This document shows positions 1 to 12,398 of a stretch of DNA of 64,000 nt, one piece after another. A program made the translations under genes and the position numbers. The stretch spans positions 1,116,001 through 1,180,000 of the forward strand of contig JAEOAD010000005.1 in the NCBI GenBank assembly GCA_036365145.1, read 5' to 3'. Origin of the DNA: Orientallactaga sibirica (taxonomy: Eukaryota > Chordata > Mammalia > Rodentia > Dipodidae). The first letter of the stretch is position 1. The number at the start of each line of letters is the position of its first letter. The notes under the pieces were generated by a model. It was not told where the DNA came from, did not search any database, and saw nothing but the letters and a program-made list of their open reading frames with translations.

Positions 1-1160
1 TGCCCATGCCCAGCACTACCTGCAAAGCTATTGTGTTGCTTTTATTTATCTTTCTTTATTTGTTGTTGGTGTTGTCAGGTCTTCCAAATCCTCTCCACTT
101 TGTAACCTTTGCACCTGGTATGTAATTGCGTAGTCCTTTCTATTATCTGTTTCATTTCCTGTGATACCTGCATGAGAGTTGCCTTGCCCACCACCTCACC
201 CAAGCGTTTGCTGCCTACATTGTCTCCCTCCATGCACAACACAACTCTTCGTGGTAAGGAATGCTGTGTTTGTCATTTGTTTATTTCTGAGTTGTCTGTC
301 TCCTTTTGTCAAATGTTAGCTCTTAAGAGCATGGGCCTCCGGTGTCCTTGCTATTCTCAAGGACACAGTGTGCATGGAGTGAAGGAAGGAGGTTCTGTAG
401 CTGGGTTTGTTCTTTATTCTGCATACAGAAGTTTTAAAGTGGTTGCCAAGAGATAAGAAATCTACTTTAACAAGAAATGCCACACTCATTATTCTGATAT
501 TGTCTTCTGAGAGCCCAGCATTGCAAGAGGGAAATTTCTAAAAGTCAGCCTTCCATATTTAAGCAATTTCTCACACTATTTAAATGTAGTACTTTTTTCA
601 TGAGTTCTTTTTTGTTCTTTCAAAAGCTGAGTGTCAGAACAGAATTTGATTTGCAGAAATTTATTGTTAGCACTTAAAAAAATACTCAGTCTGGAGAAAA
701 CAATAAAAACAGGTACTGTTCATTTATGAGCGCAGCACACTTTATAGCTTGGAATTAGGGATTAACATATGAGCAATCTTTCCAAACAAAATGAAAGACC
801 ATGAAATAGTGACTTGCCTGCAGACACACTTTGCTCTTTTCACCTGTTTACAGATATGCCACTATATGTGCTGTCACTGCAGTTATTTTGGGAGAAAGCA
901 AAAGAAAAAAATTTTCAAACCATCAGATGCCTTTGTGAAGACAAAAAGAGGGACAGAAAGGTGGAGAAGCTTAGAATAGCAAAAGTATGACTATAACATG
1001 AGAAAATGTGGATAATAAATAGTATCTGCCTCCAGTGGATCTTTCTTGCTAGTTTCATGTAATTAGGATCTATGTTCTTCATCACTCCATGAGACATTCT
1101 ACATGTGTCTCTATTTTCACAATTGTTTAAGGATTATCAGTCTAGAGTCGCTAGATAGGA
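1..1160. other. Intron, nothing recognised
   Basis: Low-complexity AT-rich sequence with short random frames. No repeat family or coding signal identified. Confidence 0.4.
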
Positions 1161-1169
1161 AGTCCCAGG

Positions 1170-1304
1170 AAAGCTCCTGTCTTACCCTCTCCAGAACTGG
1201 AATTACCACCATTCCCAGAATCTACACAAGGGTCCTGGGGATCAAACTCAGATCCTCATATTTGCAAGGCAAGCATTTTACCAACTGAGCTATCTCCTCA
1301 GTCC
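1170..1304 (-). mobile_element. ID/B4-like SINE
   Basis: 'ggtcctggggatcaaactca' and 'aaggcaagcattttaccaac' followed by 'tgagctatctcctcagtcc' is the reverse tRNA-like head of ID/B4 elements, with a B1-like part to the left. Confidence 0.65.
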
Positions 1305-1622
1305 TTATTTTTTAAAATCAACTTTATATTTATTAGCTTTTTGTTTCTGGCATGTTATTAAGTCTCTCTCTCTCTGTAGTAAATATTTGCTTTGTGCTGT
1401 GTTAAGCATTACATGAGACATTTGTTGTTAATTTTACCATATTTATTGTAAGTTTTACATCTACCCATACTATTATATATTATCAATTGTTATTTTTCAC
1501 ATCATATTTCTAAAAGTATTATATTTGAATGATATATTGTGGAGGAATGAGCAGTAACTGCATTGATTTGGTATGTATTTATTAAGCATTTAGGATAGTC
1601 TTCACCACAACTGGTAAGCAGG

Positions 1623-2005
1623 TGTAGCAGACAGCTTCAGGTTCGCTGAGATGAACTTCCAGACCAGGCACAGTTATGGTGGAAGGGATATTTATTGAAG
1701 CTTACAGATCCAGGGGACGTTCCATAAAGGCAGGAGAAACGGCCTGCTCTCACAGGACCAGGCAAGAGAGAGAAAAAATCCAACCAGGCACACAGCAGAC
1801 AGAGCAAAACTACAGCCAAAAGCCACAGCACAGTTCAGGAATTTCTATTAGGCACACTTTGCATATCTTTACAATGGAATCTCAAACCCACCACCACTCC
1901 TTAAGAACCACCCAGTGACATTGCCTCTAGCAAGGTGGTGCAGATGCAAACTATAAACTAATAAAACATTGAATATATTGGGGGACATATATTCAAACTA
2001 CCACA
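1623..2005 (-). mobile_element. Solo ERVL-MaLR-type LTR with 5-bp target duplication
   Basis: A 383-bp LTR on the minus strand. Read in reverse it begins TGTGGTAGTTTGAATAT and ends in CTACA. It is flanked by GCAGG at 1618-1622 and 2006-2010, a perfect 5-bp target duplication as expected of ERVL-MaLR insertions. It belongs to the same family as the LTRs at 12399, 43827 and 45433. No internal region is present, so it is a solo LTR left by recombination. Confidence 0.85.
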
Positions 2006-2010
2006 GCAGG

Positions 2011-3150
2011 TGTCACACAGGGGAACTGCAAACAGTGTTATAAAACAAAAAGATGAAGATGAGTATAAAACATGTACTGAGGTTTCTATAATTCAGGACT
2101 TCTCAGAGCCTTTATTATATTAATGTGAATAAACGTTAATTAACTGAATGTAATAACTCCATATTTGGTGTTCTCACATGCCTCACAGAAGGGCTCTAAT
2201 GGTGTCTACACACGTGGCACCAAATGTCCTGTTTGTGGGCACAACCCTGAATTTAGAGAAGACTAACCTCTGGAACTTTCTAGAACTGGGCAAATTGCTT
2301 CTAGGAGAAGAGTCTGAGAAATAGAAATGACTCCTATCCAGCAGTGGTATAGCTGCCTCTAGCAGCAACCCAAGGAAAAAAGAAACTGAAGAGAAGTTCC
2401 ATTAGTACACCTCTTGCATCTGCTGTCACTGCTGCTCTGATGTTGCTGTCCCTGTGACTTCCTCTTCTGTGTACAGGTACTCATTGGCACTTTGAACAGT
2501 TTAAAACCAATAATGCATGAATAAGCACTAGACTGCACAAGCCAAGAGCAAGGAACTTTCAACTTTGGATGATCCTTATCCATTTGTTAAAGGAGAGGAT
2601 TTCTCTTCTGATCTAGACCACACATGCACTCTGATCACAAATACAGTCACAAGCCCACGCATTGCCTTCAATAGATCTGCAGGCGCGTAGTCACTTGCCT
2701 TGTCTTCAACACTATGGTCAGCACTTCTGATGCATGTGTTTGTTCTGAGTCAAGAGTCCACCTCTGCCTCTGAGGAAAGGAGCTTAAGATCACTTAGCAT
2801 CTATAAACACTGCTTGTCAATATTGCTCAGCTCTGCTCTTCAGTCCAAAGGTACACCAAAACAGAGGAAACCTAGTGGATTACACAATTGTAAGATAAAT
2901 TTAAAGCAAGTTACATGTAAGGAATTTAGTATCTGACAGCAATAATATCACAAAAGCTATTTGTAATGCCCATAAGAAATATTCCCAGTACTTTCCCATA
3001 GTTCATTCCCACAATTTGTTCTTATAGTTCATCACCACACACATTGTATACTATCATATAGCATCACTTTGTGATTATATTTGTGTATATTAATGTGAAG
3101 ATGGGTGTATTGAATTATTTTTGCAAATACATATTAATGTTTGTACAATT
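2011..3150. other. Intron, nothing recognised
   Basis: Unique-looking sequence; the short frames at 2183-2936 have no protein character. Confidence 0.4.
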
Positions 3151-3159
3151 AAAAATGTT

Positions 3160-3372
3160 GGGCTGGAGAGATGGCTCAGCAGTTAAGTCACTTGTCTGCA
3201 AAGCCTAATGACCTGGGTTCCATTCCCCAGGACCCACATAAAACCAGATGCTCAAAGTGGTGCATATATCTGGAGTTCATTTGCAGTGGCTAGAGGCCCT
3301 GGTGTACCCATTCTTCTCTCTGTCTTTCTTCTCTGTATGTCTCTGCTTGCAAATAAATAAAGGAAAGATTTT
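3160..3372 (+). mobile_element. Dip (B2-superfamily) SINE
   Basis: It starts gggctggagagatggctcag (A box), has B box 'ggttccattcc', and ends in AAATAAATAAAGG. 'aaatgttg' before and after is the target duplication. Confidence 0.85.
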
Positions 3373-3599
3373 TTAAATGTTGATATGCATTATGATATCT
3401 ATGAAGGCATATGTTATACATAAGTTTTTTTGTAATTCAGAATGTTTATCCACAAATGGTCTATTTGTTTCTCAAGTCAGGGTTCATAAAAGAATGACTC
3501 TTGGAGAAGATAATATAAGTTAGACATCCTTTATATAGTGATCGACCTCACTTATGACCTTGAAAGGCTTTAATTCTTGTGCATTGTACTCGCACAAAA

Positions 3600-3890
3600 A
3601 TATATGACAGATTTTTTCTTTTTTTCTTTATTAGTTGTGTACATATTCAGTGTGTAAACAGCTCAGGTTGGTACCATCCTTACCCTCATCCCTGTCCTGC
3701 ACCCTCTGAAGGGACCATCCTCGATGGGGATGCCAGTTATCTCCATGGGGATTGTGGGTCATGCATCATGGGGGTAACCATCAGTTATGGGGAAAAGGCA
3801 ATGTCTCTGTGCATAATGTCCAAACTTGTGGCTCTAACAATCTTTCCACCCCTCTTCCACGAATTTCCCTGACCAGGTTGAGTTTGTTTT
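3600..3890 (-). mobile_element. L1 3' UTR fragment, 5'-truncated
   Basis: A T-rich left edge (poly(A) in reverse) leads into 'ggttggtaccatccttaccc', 'catcctcgatggggatgcc' and 'ccctgaccaggttgagtttg'. The same order of blocks appears at 32650-32890 and, in the opposite orientation, at 6420-6640, which defines a shared rodent L1 3' end. Confidence 0.7.
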
Positions 3891-4084
3891 AAGATATGAT
3901 GGAAAAATATAATGTAAGCATGCCTGTTTTAATCTTCTTCAAAAGAAGTATCTTGTCGCTTAAACAAAATCAAATTGTATGAGTTAAAGAATACAACTGA
4001 TAATCTTTCATTTATATTCCAAAAATATTTTATATCAATCTAATCTTTCTACTTGTTCTAAAAGAGGTAGCCTACCATGCTATG

Positions 4085-4216
4085 CAAGCATAAGCCTTGC
4101 AGGCAGATTTTTGGGTTGTAACTCAGCTCTACACTTAGTAGCTGTGTGACATTGGTACTCAATGCTACTATGCCTCAGTTATTTCATATGAAAGTGGAGA
4201 GAATAGGAGCTAATAC
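4085..4216 (+). repeat. MIR SINE
   Basis: 'gtaactcagctctacactta' followed by 'gtagctgtgtgacattgg' and 'tgcctcagttatttcat' is the MIR core and 3' part. An ancient mammalian SINE, next to a younger Dip insertion. Confidence 0.8.
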
Positions 4217-4225
4217 ACAGCTTTT

Positions 4226-4443
4226 TAAAAAGTTATTTATTTATTTGAGAAAGAAAGATAAAGAGGCTGAGAAAGAGTGAAAGAAAGAAAGAATGGCTGT
4301 TCCATAGTGTCTAGCCACTGCAAATGAACTCCAGACACATGCACCACCTGGTATATCTGGCTTACTTGGGTATTGAAGAATTGAACCTTGGTCCTTAGAC
4401 TTTGCAGGAAAGTACCTTAACTGTTAAACCATTTCTCCAGACC
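4226..4443 (-). mobile_element. Dip SINE
   Basis: Reverse orientation, from 'tttatttatttgagaaag' to 'aaaccatttctccagacc'. The target duplication 'aata(c/t)acagctttt' is at 4212-4225 and 4444-4457. Confidence 0.85.
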
Positions 4444-4489
4444 AATATACAGCTTTTGACAGACTAAACTTGTTTTTTAAAGAATAAAG

Positions 4490-4700
4490 CATTATGAACT
4501 GTAGAGATGGCTCGGTGGGTAAAGTACTTGCAGAGTAAGTAAGAGGACCTGAGTTTGGATGCCCAGCACCCACCTAAAAGCAGCATAGCAATGTATGCCT
4601 GTACCCCCACTCTGGTGCATCAGAGACACGTGGAACACTAAGGATTGCTGGACAGCTTTTCTAGCCCATTCAGTGACCCTGTCTCAAAACATGAGGTAAA
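4490..4700 (+). mobile_element. Composite tRNA/7SL SINE (B4-like)
   Basis: The head 'gtagagatggctcggtggg' and B-box-like 'gagtttggatgcccagcac' are followed by a B1-like part ('aatgtatgcctgtac ... gaccctgtctcaaaac'). An AC-rich tail follows to about 4860. Confidence 0.55.
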
Positions 4701-5537
4701 GATAAATATTTACCCAACATTGACTTTTGCTTACCATAACCACACACAAAATGTACAGATGTACCCTCATACACACATATGCACACCCAAAAACATGTGC
4801 ACATGCATACATACAAGCCTAGCATATCGCATCCACATATACCTATGCCACCCCACACCCTTGTTTTGTCTGTAATATATGTTGTTTATTTGTTAAACAA
4901 GTTAATTACATATTGATTTCTCTCTGTATTTTTATTCCCTATCTTGTGTCATATGTGTAATATCATATTCACAAGGACATGATAGCAAGAAGAATGGGTG
5001 CTCAGAGGTAGAATCCTTCTACTTCTAGTCATATTTTATCATGAAACAAGTCTCTCTTAGAGGTTCTTCTCCAGTCATGACTTTGTGGTAGCTTTAGATT
5101 GAAAAATAAGTGTTTAGCTACACTTGATTTAAAAACATGTGTTGCCTGAAAGTATACTCTATCAGTCATGAGTAAGGTTTGCATCCCTCAGTGGGAAAAT
5201 TGATTCAGAAATCTTAGCATTGTATTCTGTCAGCTCTACTGCTCTCTCGTGTCCACATGAATTGGTGCACAGTTAGAAGAGCTAAAATCTCAAAAGCGTT
5301 GTACTAAGTAGAAATTGTATAATCTAACCCTGATGATAAGCTATGGGACAATCATGGTCCTCATTCTATAGTGAAAGACGTTAAGAATGCATCCCTAATT
5401 TAAAGCTGTAACAGTGCTGAATGCTCAAAGAACCGAACTCTAAAATGTATACTTAGCCATCCTCTGCTTCCTCCTGAAAACCTTAGAACCATAACTTAGT
5501 ACCTCAAAAGCCGTTCTTTGTGATTGTCTTTAAGTTA

Positions 5538-5757
5538 GTTCAAGTTGATTATCCTTTATCCAAAATGCCTGGGAACATAAGAGTTTCTACTTTTGGAGTT
5601 TTTTCAGATTTTCAATTGAGCAGTTATAGTCCTAAAATCTGAATAAAAATTACCAGAAAATAAAACATATGAATATTATATATTGGTTCTGACAACTTAC
5701 AATTTTTGGAGCATTTTTTGATTTTATATTTTCAGATTAGAGGTATTCAACTTGAAC
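5538..5757. mobile_element. MER44/Tigger7-like non-autonomous DNA transposon remnant
   Basis: The left end gttcaagttgattatcctt and the right end, in reverse GTTCAAGTTGAATACCTC, form imperfect terminal inverted repeats. Internal 'tatccaaaatgcctgggaac' and 'tttttggagcattttttgatt' match the Tigger7/MER44 type as I remember it. At 220 bp it is a deleted copy. Confidence 0.7.
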
Positions 5758-6374
5758 CAATATTCCCAAGACTATAGACATGTATATACTAATAAAAATT
5801 GGATTATAATGCTATCATGACTTTATTCATCATTTCCAAAAATGAAAACACTCTTTGTCCATCCAATGAATGTATGCGAAAATATGATATATACACAAAT
5901 TGGAAATATATAAACAAAATAACCAGCTACTGATACACATTAAAACATGAACAATAATGAATAATAATAAATAAAATTAATAAATAATAAAATAAAACCA
6001 GATTTTTAAGTCCACAGAATGTACAATTCCGAAAACGTTAAAACCTATGGAGTCAGAAATTAGACTATCCGTGGCTAGTGCTATAAGAGTTACAAAAAAT
6101 TGACCATGAGAAAGCTGTGAATTATGACGAGATTTCTGAATTGGACTGGGGCAATGTTCACACATTATTGCAACTGTATTGGACATTACTTACTAAAAAA
6201 TAACCCTTTATTTAGATGGGTGATTTTATCATGTACAAATTGTACCTCACTAAAGCTGTTAAGTAGAGAAGGAGCCCCAACTGAAACAACAGAGGAATTG
6301 GGGAAATGAGCAAGATGCTGCTTTCTTAGTAAATCGAATATCAGCACAATGGTGATGAAGATCGACACTACCAA

Positions 6375-6690
6375 ACCAGAGATCAAGGGGCTCCTAAGTG
6401 CCCATCACTGAAGTAGACTTAAAATGCTTCCAGCATGGCTCGGGGAATTTTGTGGAAGAGTGGCTAGAAAGATTTTTAGAGCCATAAGTTGGGACATTTT
6501 GCAGACACATTGCCTCTCCCCCTTGCCTCCCATAATGCATGACCCACAATCCCTAGAGGGTTGACCTGCGTCCCCAAGGAAGAAGGCCTCTTCAGAAAAG
6601 GGGCAGGGAGGAGGGAAAGGATGGTACCAACATGTGTTGTTTACACACTAAATATGTCCATATCTAATAAAAAAGAGTTGATGTATAAAA
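6375..6690 (+). mobile_element. L1 3' UTR fragment, plus strand
   Basis: 'caaggggctcctaagtgccc', 'ccagcatggctcggggaatt' and 'ggatggtaccaacatg' are the plus-strand version of the 3600 and 32620 copies. It ends in an A-rich run ('taataaaaaag') near 6670. Confidence 0.7.
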
Positions 6691-6971
6691 TGTAAATATC
6701 ACAGTTGGCATCTATCTTATAAAAACGCTATTATCCAACACACAGTAATAGTTTCCATCATGTAATGTTTAAGCTAGGCATTTCTACTTTAATGTTTCCG
6801 TACACAAAGCAAATAGTGTGCACTGTCAGTACTTGAGGATTTATGGAGCTTAACTGTGGAACTCATGTCGCCTTTCCTAACGCTACAAAGTGCTTCTGTA
6901 AAGTCCGAGTCTAATGCTGCACACCTGTAATTATCCATCCATTGAAACAGGTACAGATTCATTTATAACTC

Positions 6972-7130
6972 TTTGTTTTGTTGTTGTTTTTGTTTATTTA
7001 AGGACGGGTCTCTTGCCAATGCTGATTTGGGACTCACTCTGTAGTTCCCAGCTGTCCTAAAACTCCCAGCAATTCTCCTATTTCAATCTCCTGAGTGCTG
7101 TGATTAAAGTGTGTGCCACCATGCCTGGCT
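6972..7130 (-). mobile_element. B1-related SINE
   Basis: T-rich start, 'ggacgggtctcttgccaat', end 'gtgtgccaccatgcctggct'. First of two adjacent reverse B1s. Confidence 0.75.
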
Positions 7131-7134
7131 GTTT

Positions 7135-7292
7135 TATTTTTTTTTTGGGGGGGGAATTAAGGTAGGATCTCACTGTAGCCCAGGATGACCTGTAACTTAT
7201 TCTGTAGCTCCAGATTAGTATCTAACTCATAGCTTTCCTTGTATCTCAGCCTCCTGAGTGATGAGTAAAGACATGCACAACCATGCCTGGCC
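7135..7292 (-). mobile_element. B1-related SINE, diverged
   Basis: 'aaggtaggatctcactgtag' to 'acaaccatgcctggcc'. Same orientation as, and end to end with, the previous B1. Confidence 0.7.
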
Positions 7293-7565
7293 TCTTTTAT
7301 AACCATTGACACTGTTATTTGACCTTATCCTTCCTCCTGGGCACCTTTCTTCACTATCCTCCAGAGTGCCTCTTCTATTTTCATACCTTTTATGATATAT
7401 CGGTCTGGAATCCACATGTGAGAAAAACAAGTCTGTCTGGTTTTTTTTTTTTTTTCCCAAGCTGACTTATTTTGCTTAAAATGTTGCATTAGTTTGATTT
7501 TAGATACCTAATTTTTGTTTAAATTATTTGCTTTATAAAAATTCTTCAAATAAAACAAATGATGT

Positions 7566-7725
7566 GGGCTGCAAAGATGGCTTAGTAGTTAAAACACTTG
7601 CCTGCTAAGCCTGAGAACCCAGGTTTGATTCCCCAGTACCCACATAAGCCAGATGCACAGGGTGATCCATGCATCTGGAGTTTATTTGCAGTGGTGGAGA
7701 ACCTGGCATTCCCATTCTCGCTCTC

Positions 7726-7756
<31 letters not shown>

Positions 7757-7832
7757 CTTTGTCTCTTTCTGTGTGTATGCCTCTTTCTCTTTCAAATAAA
7801 AAGAAATTAAATATTTAAAAAATTAAATGATG
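7566..7832 (+). mobile_element. Dip SINE with long CT tract
   Basis: It begins gggctgcaaagatggcttag and has a (CT)n/(CTTT)n run at about 7717-7762. 'aaatgatgt' flanks both ends as target duplication. Confidence 0.85.
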
Positions 7833-7934
7833 TACCAACCTACTCTAAAATGGGAAACAACAATATATCATGCTTTATTTTATTGGTGCCAATATTATTA
7901 CTTTTAGTAATATTCCCCTGATTTCTCAATACTT

Positions 7935-8130
7935 TATTTTCATTTATGGCAGAGAGAGAGAGAGAGACAGGTATAGAGAGAGAATGGGCATGTCAGGGCC
8001 TCCAGCCACTGCAAACAAACTCCAGATACATGTACCACCTTGTTTTACATGGGTCATGGGGAATTAAAGCTGGGTCCTATGGCTCTGCAAACAAGCACCT
8101 TCCTTAACGGCTAAGCCATCTCTCTAGCCC
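7935..8130 (-). mobile_element. Dip SINE
   Basis: Reverse copy from 'tttcatttatggcagagagag' to 'taagccatctctctagccc'. About 100 bases from the plus copy at 7566, so the pair is an inverted repeat. Confidence 0.85.
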
Positions 8131-8139
8131 TTCCCTGTC

Positions 8140-9420
8140 TTTTAATCAGTATTGTTTTCATCAGTTTATTTTATCATGTTGCTATCCAGACCCACAAAAG
8201 CCTTCAAACACCTGAAATTCAAAGTAATAATTTTGTGAGCTAATAAAGAGAAGTAATTCCAAAAAAAGAAAGAAAGAATTAGACAAGGAAACTGAACAAT
8301 CCCAGTGATCAAGTTACCCAGACTGTTGGGGGGGGTGGATAAAGCAGATTTAAACTCAAATTCAAACATTTATAATCCATCAAATGTTTAAACGTCTTTG
8401 GCATTTTCTATGATTTGTTTGATAAAAGATAAGACATTATTTTTTAATTTGAATTTGCATACCTAATATGCAAATAAATTATGATAGAAAATTGTATATA
8501 TTTGAAATTTGGTCTTCTTTATTTTTCTTACACATAATGGTATGACAAACAGTTTTGAAAACAAATTAAATTTCAGAATATTCAGTTTATCTCCTTGAAT
8601 GAAACTGTTTATATAGAACTTATGTCATTAGAATCATTTTAGAAGAATGCCTTCAAGACGTAGAACAAAAGAATTACCATCTGAGCCCCACACAGGAAAT
8701 GAATAAACCTCTTTAAAGGCAATAACCAGTTTTCTTGGGTTCTATCCTTTGACTTTTTTTTTCACATAACTTTTCTTTGTGAGCATTCAGGACATCAATT
8801 TGTTATTTCCTTCATGGTACAGACTAGGCAACAATAGACAAAAAGGAATGAAGTCCAAATCATGTAGCTTGTATATGCTGAGACATGAACAGTACTGGTC
8901 CTGTTTTGCTCTTATTAATCGAAAAAGAGATATCTACCAATCTAGTTATTGATAATGTAGCTCCTTGGTAGCTATCAGAGCTGTGGTCTTGGGAGACTAT
9001 TTTTCCGTGACAGAATATGTAGGAACTGCAGCAGTAATGTTTTCAAGTATGAGATGGGACTGATAAATTCTCATAGTTTGGGTGTGATTATTATGCATCC
9101 TCCAGTGGACAGATGGAAAGAATGATCCCGCATGCACAATACCTGCATGAAAACAATGTTCTCCAGTGAATCATTGTTCCTTTTTGTTTTAAGCTCTATG
9201 AAAAAAAAATCAGGTAGGTGTGATAGATTGTGTAACAATTGAGCTGACTGGCCATGCGTGAAAGCAGATGCAAAGAGCCATACTGTTGCATTTTCAAAGA
9301 TGTCATTGGGCTCTGATGTTCTTCCAAGTTCTTCCCAGGAATATTCAGAGTGGCACAGATGGCTTCAAAGCCTGAGATCTCAGTCCACTTCGTACAGACT
9401 TAACAGCTCTGTTAAAAAGA
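8140..9420. other. Intron, nothing recognised
   Basis: AT-rich unique sequence between two Dip SINEs. Confidence 0.4.
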
Positions 9421-9428
9421 AAGACTAT

Positions 9429-9581
9429 GGGGCTAGAGAGATGGCTTAGCAGTTAAGGCACTTGCCTTCAAAGCCTGATGACTCGGGTTCAATTCCTCAG
9501 TGCCCATAAAGAGCCAGATACACAAGTTGGCACATGCGTCTGAAGTTCATTTGCCATGGCTGGAGACCCTAGTGCGCCCAT

Positions 9582-9612
<31 letters not shown>

Positions 9613-9650
9613 GGTTGCAAATAAATAAATATTAAAAAAGAAAAAGAGAA
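9429..9650 (+). mobile_element. Dip SINE
   Basis: Starts gggctagagagatggcttag, has B box 'ggttcaattcc', and a (TC)n run at 9583-9606. The tail is AAATAAATAAATATT. Confidence 0.85.
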
Positions 9651-10784
9651 ACACTAATGATCAGAAGCTTAGGAATTCATTTTTCTTTCCATTTTAGTCT
9701 GTTTTGAAAGAAGTAAAAATATTAGTGTTGGTTTTATTTGAATCAATTTATTTTGCCTATTGGTGTTCTTCTTCTTGATTACGTTCCCTTTTGTTGTCTT
9801 TCTTTATTCTTCTATGTGTATTTCTTCTGTTAACAGCAACGCGGATCCTATAACCACCTCTTCAATTGCTCTGGGTATCTTGTGAATTTATGTTCCTGAC
9901 ACGTGAAGATGGATTACTCCATGGATCATTGAATATAAGCCTGTATTCTTTGATTTTTTTCACTTGCATTCCCCCTGTTTTCATTTCATTTTCTTTATTA
10001 TTGTATTAAGAAATCAATGTCCTGACAGCAAGGGAACAAAGATGGGCATTTTTCTCAGAAAGCAGTATGCATGAGAGGTATGTAAACAGTTTTCTGGTTG
10101 CATTTATTTTGTTTTCAAGGCAGTTGTTTTTAGCTAAGAGATGGAGCTGGTGAATTCATGTAAAACACATGTATTGGCAAGCTTGCAGGCACATGTTAGA
10201 ACTCTTAGCATATGTGCAATAATGAATTCTGTTTGTGGTTTTACTTGGGGGGGGTAAAACTCTGCATAATGCATTATATTGTATAGGAAGCATGTAATTC
10301 TTTTGGATTTTTATTATCCTAAGTTATTAAAGGGGAAACAATAAAATTCTAGATCTCTCTAGAATACAAATATGTATTCTTCATATTGTTAGTGGATTTG
10401 TATGACTTGCCCAGCATCAAGAATTCAAAAAGCAACAACCTTCAGTTTTCTTTGATGAATTCCTTTAACTTATTTACCATATCAACAAACCACCTGAGGA
10501 GAATTTTCATCTGATTTATGCACATGTCTATTTCTAAAATGAAAACTAATTATTTTAAATATCTAAAAACTAGTGAAAGAATCTTAGTAAGTTTTCATTC
10601 TTCCCACTACCATGCTACTATTATTTTAGCCTTGTATTATTTTATAGAAAAATTACCATGGCATTTACTGTTTTACACGAACATTTCTTATATAGATTTA
10701 ATGGCCTAACTTCCAGTTTATGAGCATATCATTACTTCACACAGATATGTGTCTCAGTTTTTACTTCTTTTTTAAAACAATTAC

Positions 10785-11006
10785 TTTTAAAATTTTATTT
10801 ATTTGCAAGGAGAGAGAGAGACAGAGAGAGAGAGAAGAGAGACAGACACAGAGAGAATGGGCATGCCAGGGCCTCCAGCCACTGCAACCAAACTCCAGGT
10901 GCATGTGCCCTTGTGCATCTGGCTTACATGTGTCCTGGGGAATTGAACCTAGGTCCTTTGGCTTCATAGGCAAACACCAGAACTGCTAAACCATTTCTCC
11001 AGCCTG
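10785..11006 (-). mobile_element. Dip SINE
   Basis: Reverse copy with a GA-rich stretch at 10810-10856 and the end 'aaaccatttctccagcct'. Head-to-head with the plus copy at 11061. Confidence 0.85.
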
Positions 11007-11060
11007 AGTTTTGACTTCTTAATCTATACCTTTAGGATTTTCAGTTAAGATCAGCTAGAA

Positions 11061-11289
11061 GGGCTGGAGAGATGGCTTAATGGTTAAAGTGCTTACCTGT
11101 GAAGCCTAAGAACCCAGGTTCAATAATCCAGTACTCCCTCACATGAACCAGATGCACAAGGTGACACTTGTATCTTCAGTTCATTTATAGTGGCTAAAGG
11201 CCCTGGTATGCCAATTTTCTCTCTCCATCTATCTCTCTCTCTCTCCCTCTTTCTCTCAAATAAATAAATATATATTTTTTAATTTAAAA
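11061..11289 (+). mobile_element. Dip SINE
   Basis: Starts gggctggagagatggctta. The target duplication aagatcagcta is at 11047-11057 and again at about 11289-11299. Confidence 0.9.
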
Positions 11290-11359
11290 AGATCAGCTAT
11301 AGGAAGATTCTCCTTGCTTTTTCCTCAAATATATTTATGTCATTTTCAGTATAGAATGA

Positions 11360-11445
11360 GTGCCCATTCTCTTTCTCTCTCACTACCTCTTTCTCTATCT
11401 GCCTGTCACTCTCAAATAAAATAAATAAAAATAAATAAATAGACA
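11360..11445 (+). mobile_element. Dip SINE 3' fragment
   Basis: Only the CT-rich part and tail remain: 'gcccattctctttctctctc' then a run of AAATAAA units. Confidence 0.6.
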
Positions 11446-11593
11446 ACAACAACAACAACATACTAGTTCACCATCTTCTGAATTCTACTGAGACTTTCAT
11501 GAGGCTCTTGGCACAATTTCACTCTTTAGCAATTAACCTATTCTTTCTTTCTTGTCACTTTCAAGATCTTTTAGTTCTATCTATTCCTTTTTC

Positions 11594-11642
11594 TTTTCTC
11601 TCTCTTTCTCTCTGTCTCTCTCTTTCTTTCTTCTTTCTTTTT

Positions 11643-11686
<44 letters not shown>

Positions 11687-11697
11687 ATCTTTCTGTT
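11594..11697. repeat. CT-rich tract and (TTTC)n microsatellite
   Basis: A (CT)n-like stretch passes into (TTTC)n at about 11640-11686, next to the reverse B1 at 11701. Confidence 0.9.
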
Positions 11698-11700
11698 TTG

Positions 11701-11850
11701 TTTTTGGTTTTTCAAGGTAGGGTCTTACTGTAGCCTAGGCTGACTTGGAATTTACTATGTAGTCTCAGGCTGGCCTTGAACTCCCAGCCACCATCCTACC
11801 TGGGCCTATCAAGTGCTGGGATTAAAGGCATTGCACCACCACACCCAGCC
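11701..11850 (-). mobile_element. B1 SINE
   Basis: 'ggtttttcaaggtagggtct' to 'ccaccacacccagcc'. The TTTC tract upstream (11610-11697) looks like its expanded reverse tail. Confidence 0.85.
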
Positions 11851-12078
11851 TCAAGATCATTTATTTAACTTGGTCATTGGGTAGCATGATTCAAGGGTGG
11901 ATTTAATTTTTTATTTTTCTTTTCCAGGAATTGAAGATTTATATCTGGAATATTCTCAACTATCTTTAATTATCGATACACTCCCCATTTTCTTATTTTT
12001 ATTATCTCTATTTATCTCTATTTATATCTGTCAATTTCTATTCAATGTCATTGCTGTTTATTCTGCCATCTATATCTG

Positions 12079-12398
12079 TGCTGTGGTTTCCCCTAATGGA
12101 TAGGATTGTGTGTAAAGATTTAGTCATCATTCTTGGCCCTAAGAGAACTGGATGGTGGAATTGTTAAAAGATGAGTCCTACCAGGAGTTAGGTCATTCAG
12201 GGTATATCCTTGAAAAACGCTATTTTTCCTGACCCCCTTATTTCCTTCCTTATTCCCACAAAGAGGACAGCGTCCTCTGCCGCCTCAGGCCCAGAACAAT
12301 GGGTCAATTTACCATGGACTGAAACTCCCCAAATGATGGGCCAAAATGGAGTTTTTTCTTGTGTTAAGTTGACTCTATCTGATACTGCATATAGTGAT
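12079..12398 (+). mobile_element. Older MaLR/MLT1-like LTR fragment
   Basis: The start 'tgctgtggtttcccctaatgg' and the middle 'ggagttaggtcattcagggtatatccttg' resemble old MLT1/ORR1-type LTRs. Its 3' part is interrupted by the solo LTR at 12399. Family assignment is from memory. Confidence 0.5.

Noticed and set aside
3160..3240. tRNA genes suggested by A- and B-box sequences
   Set aside because: The boxes belong to the Dip SINE head, which lacks a tRNA cloverleaf and continues into the SINE body; the same holds for the other copies.
4645..4875. Histidine/threonine-rich short frames on both strands
   Set aside because: They translate the AC-rich tail of a composite SINE.
11499..11743. Open frames rich in F, S and L
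   Set aside because: Translation of CT-rich and TTTC microsatellite DNA.
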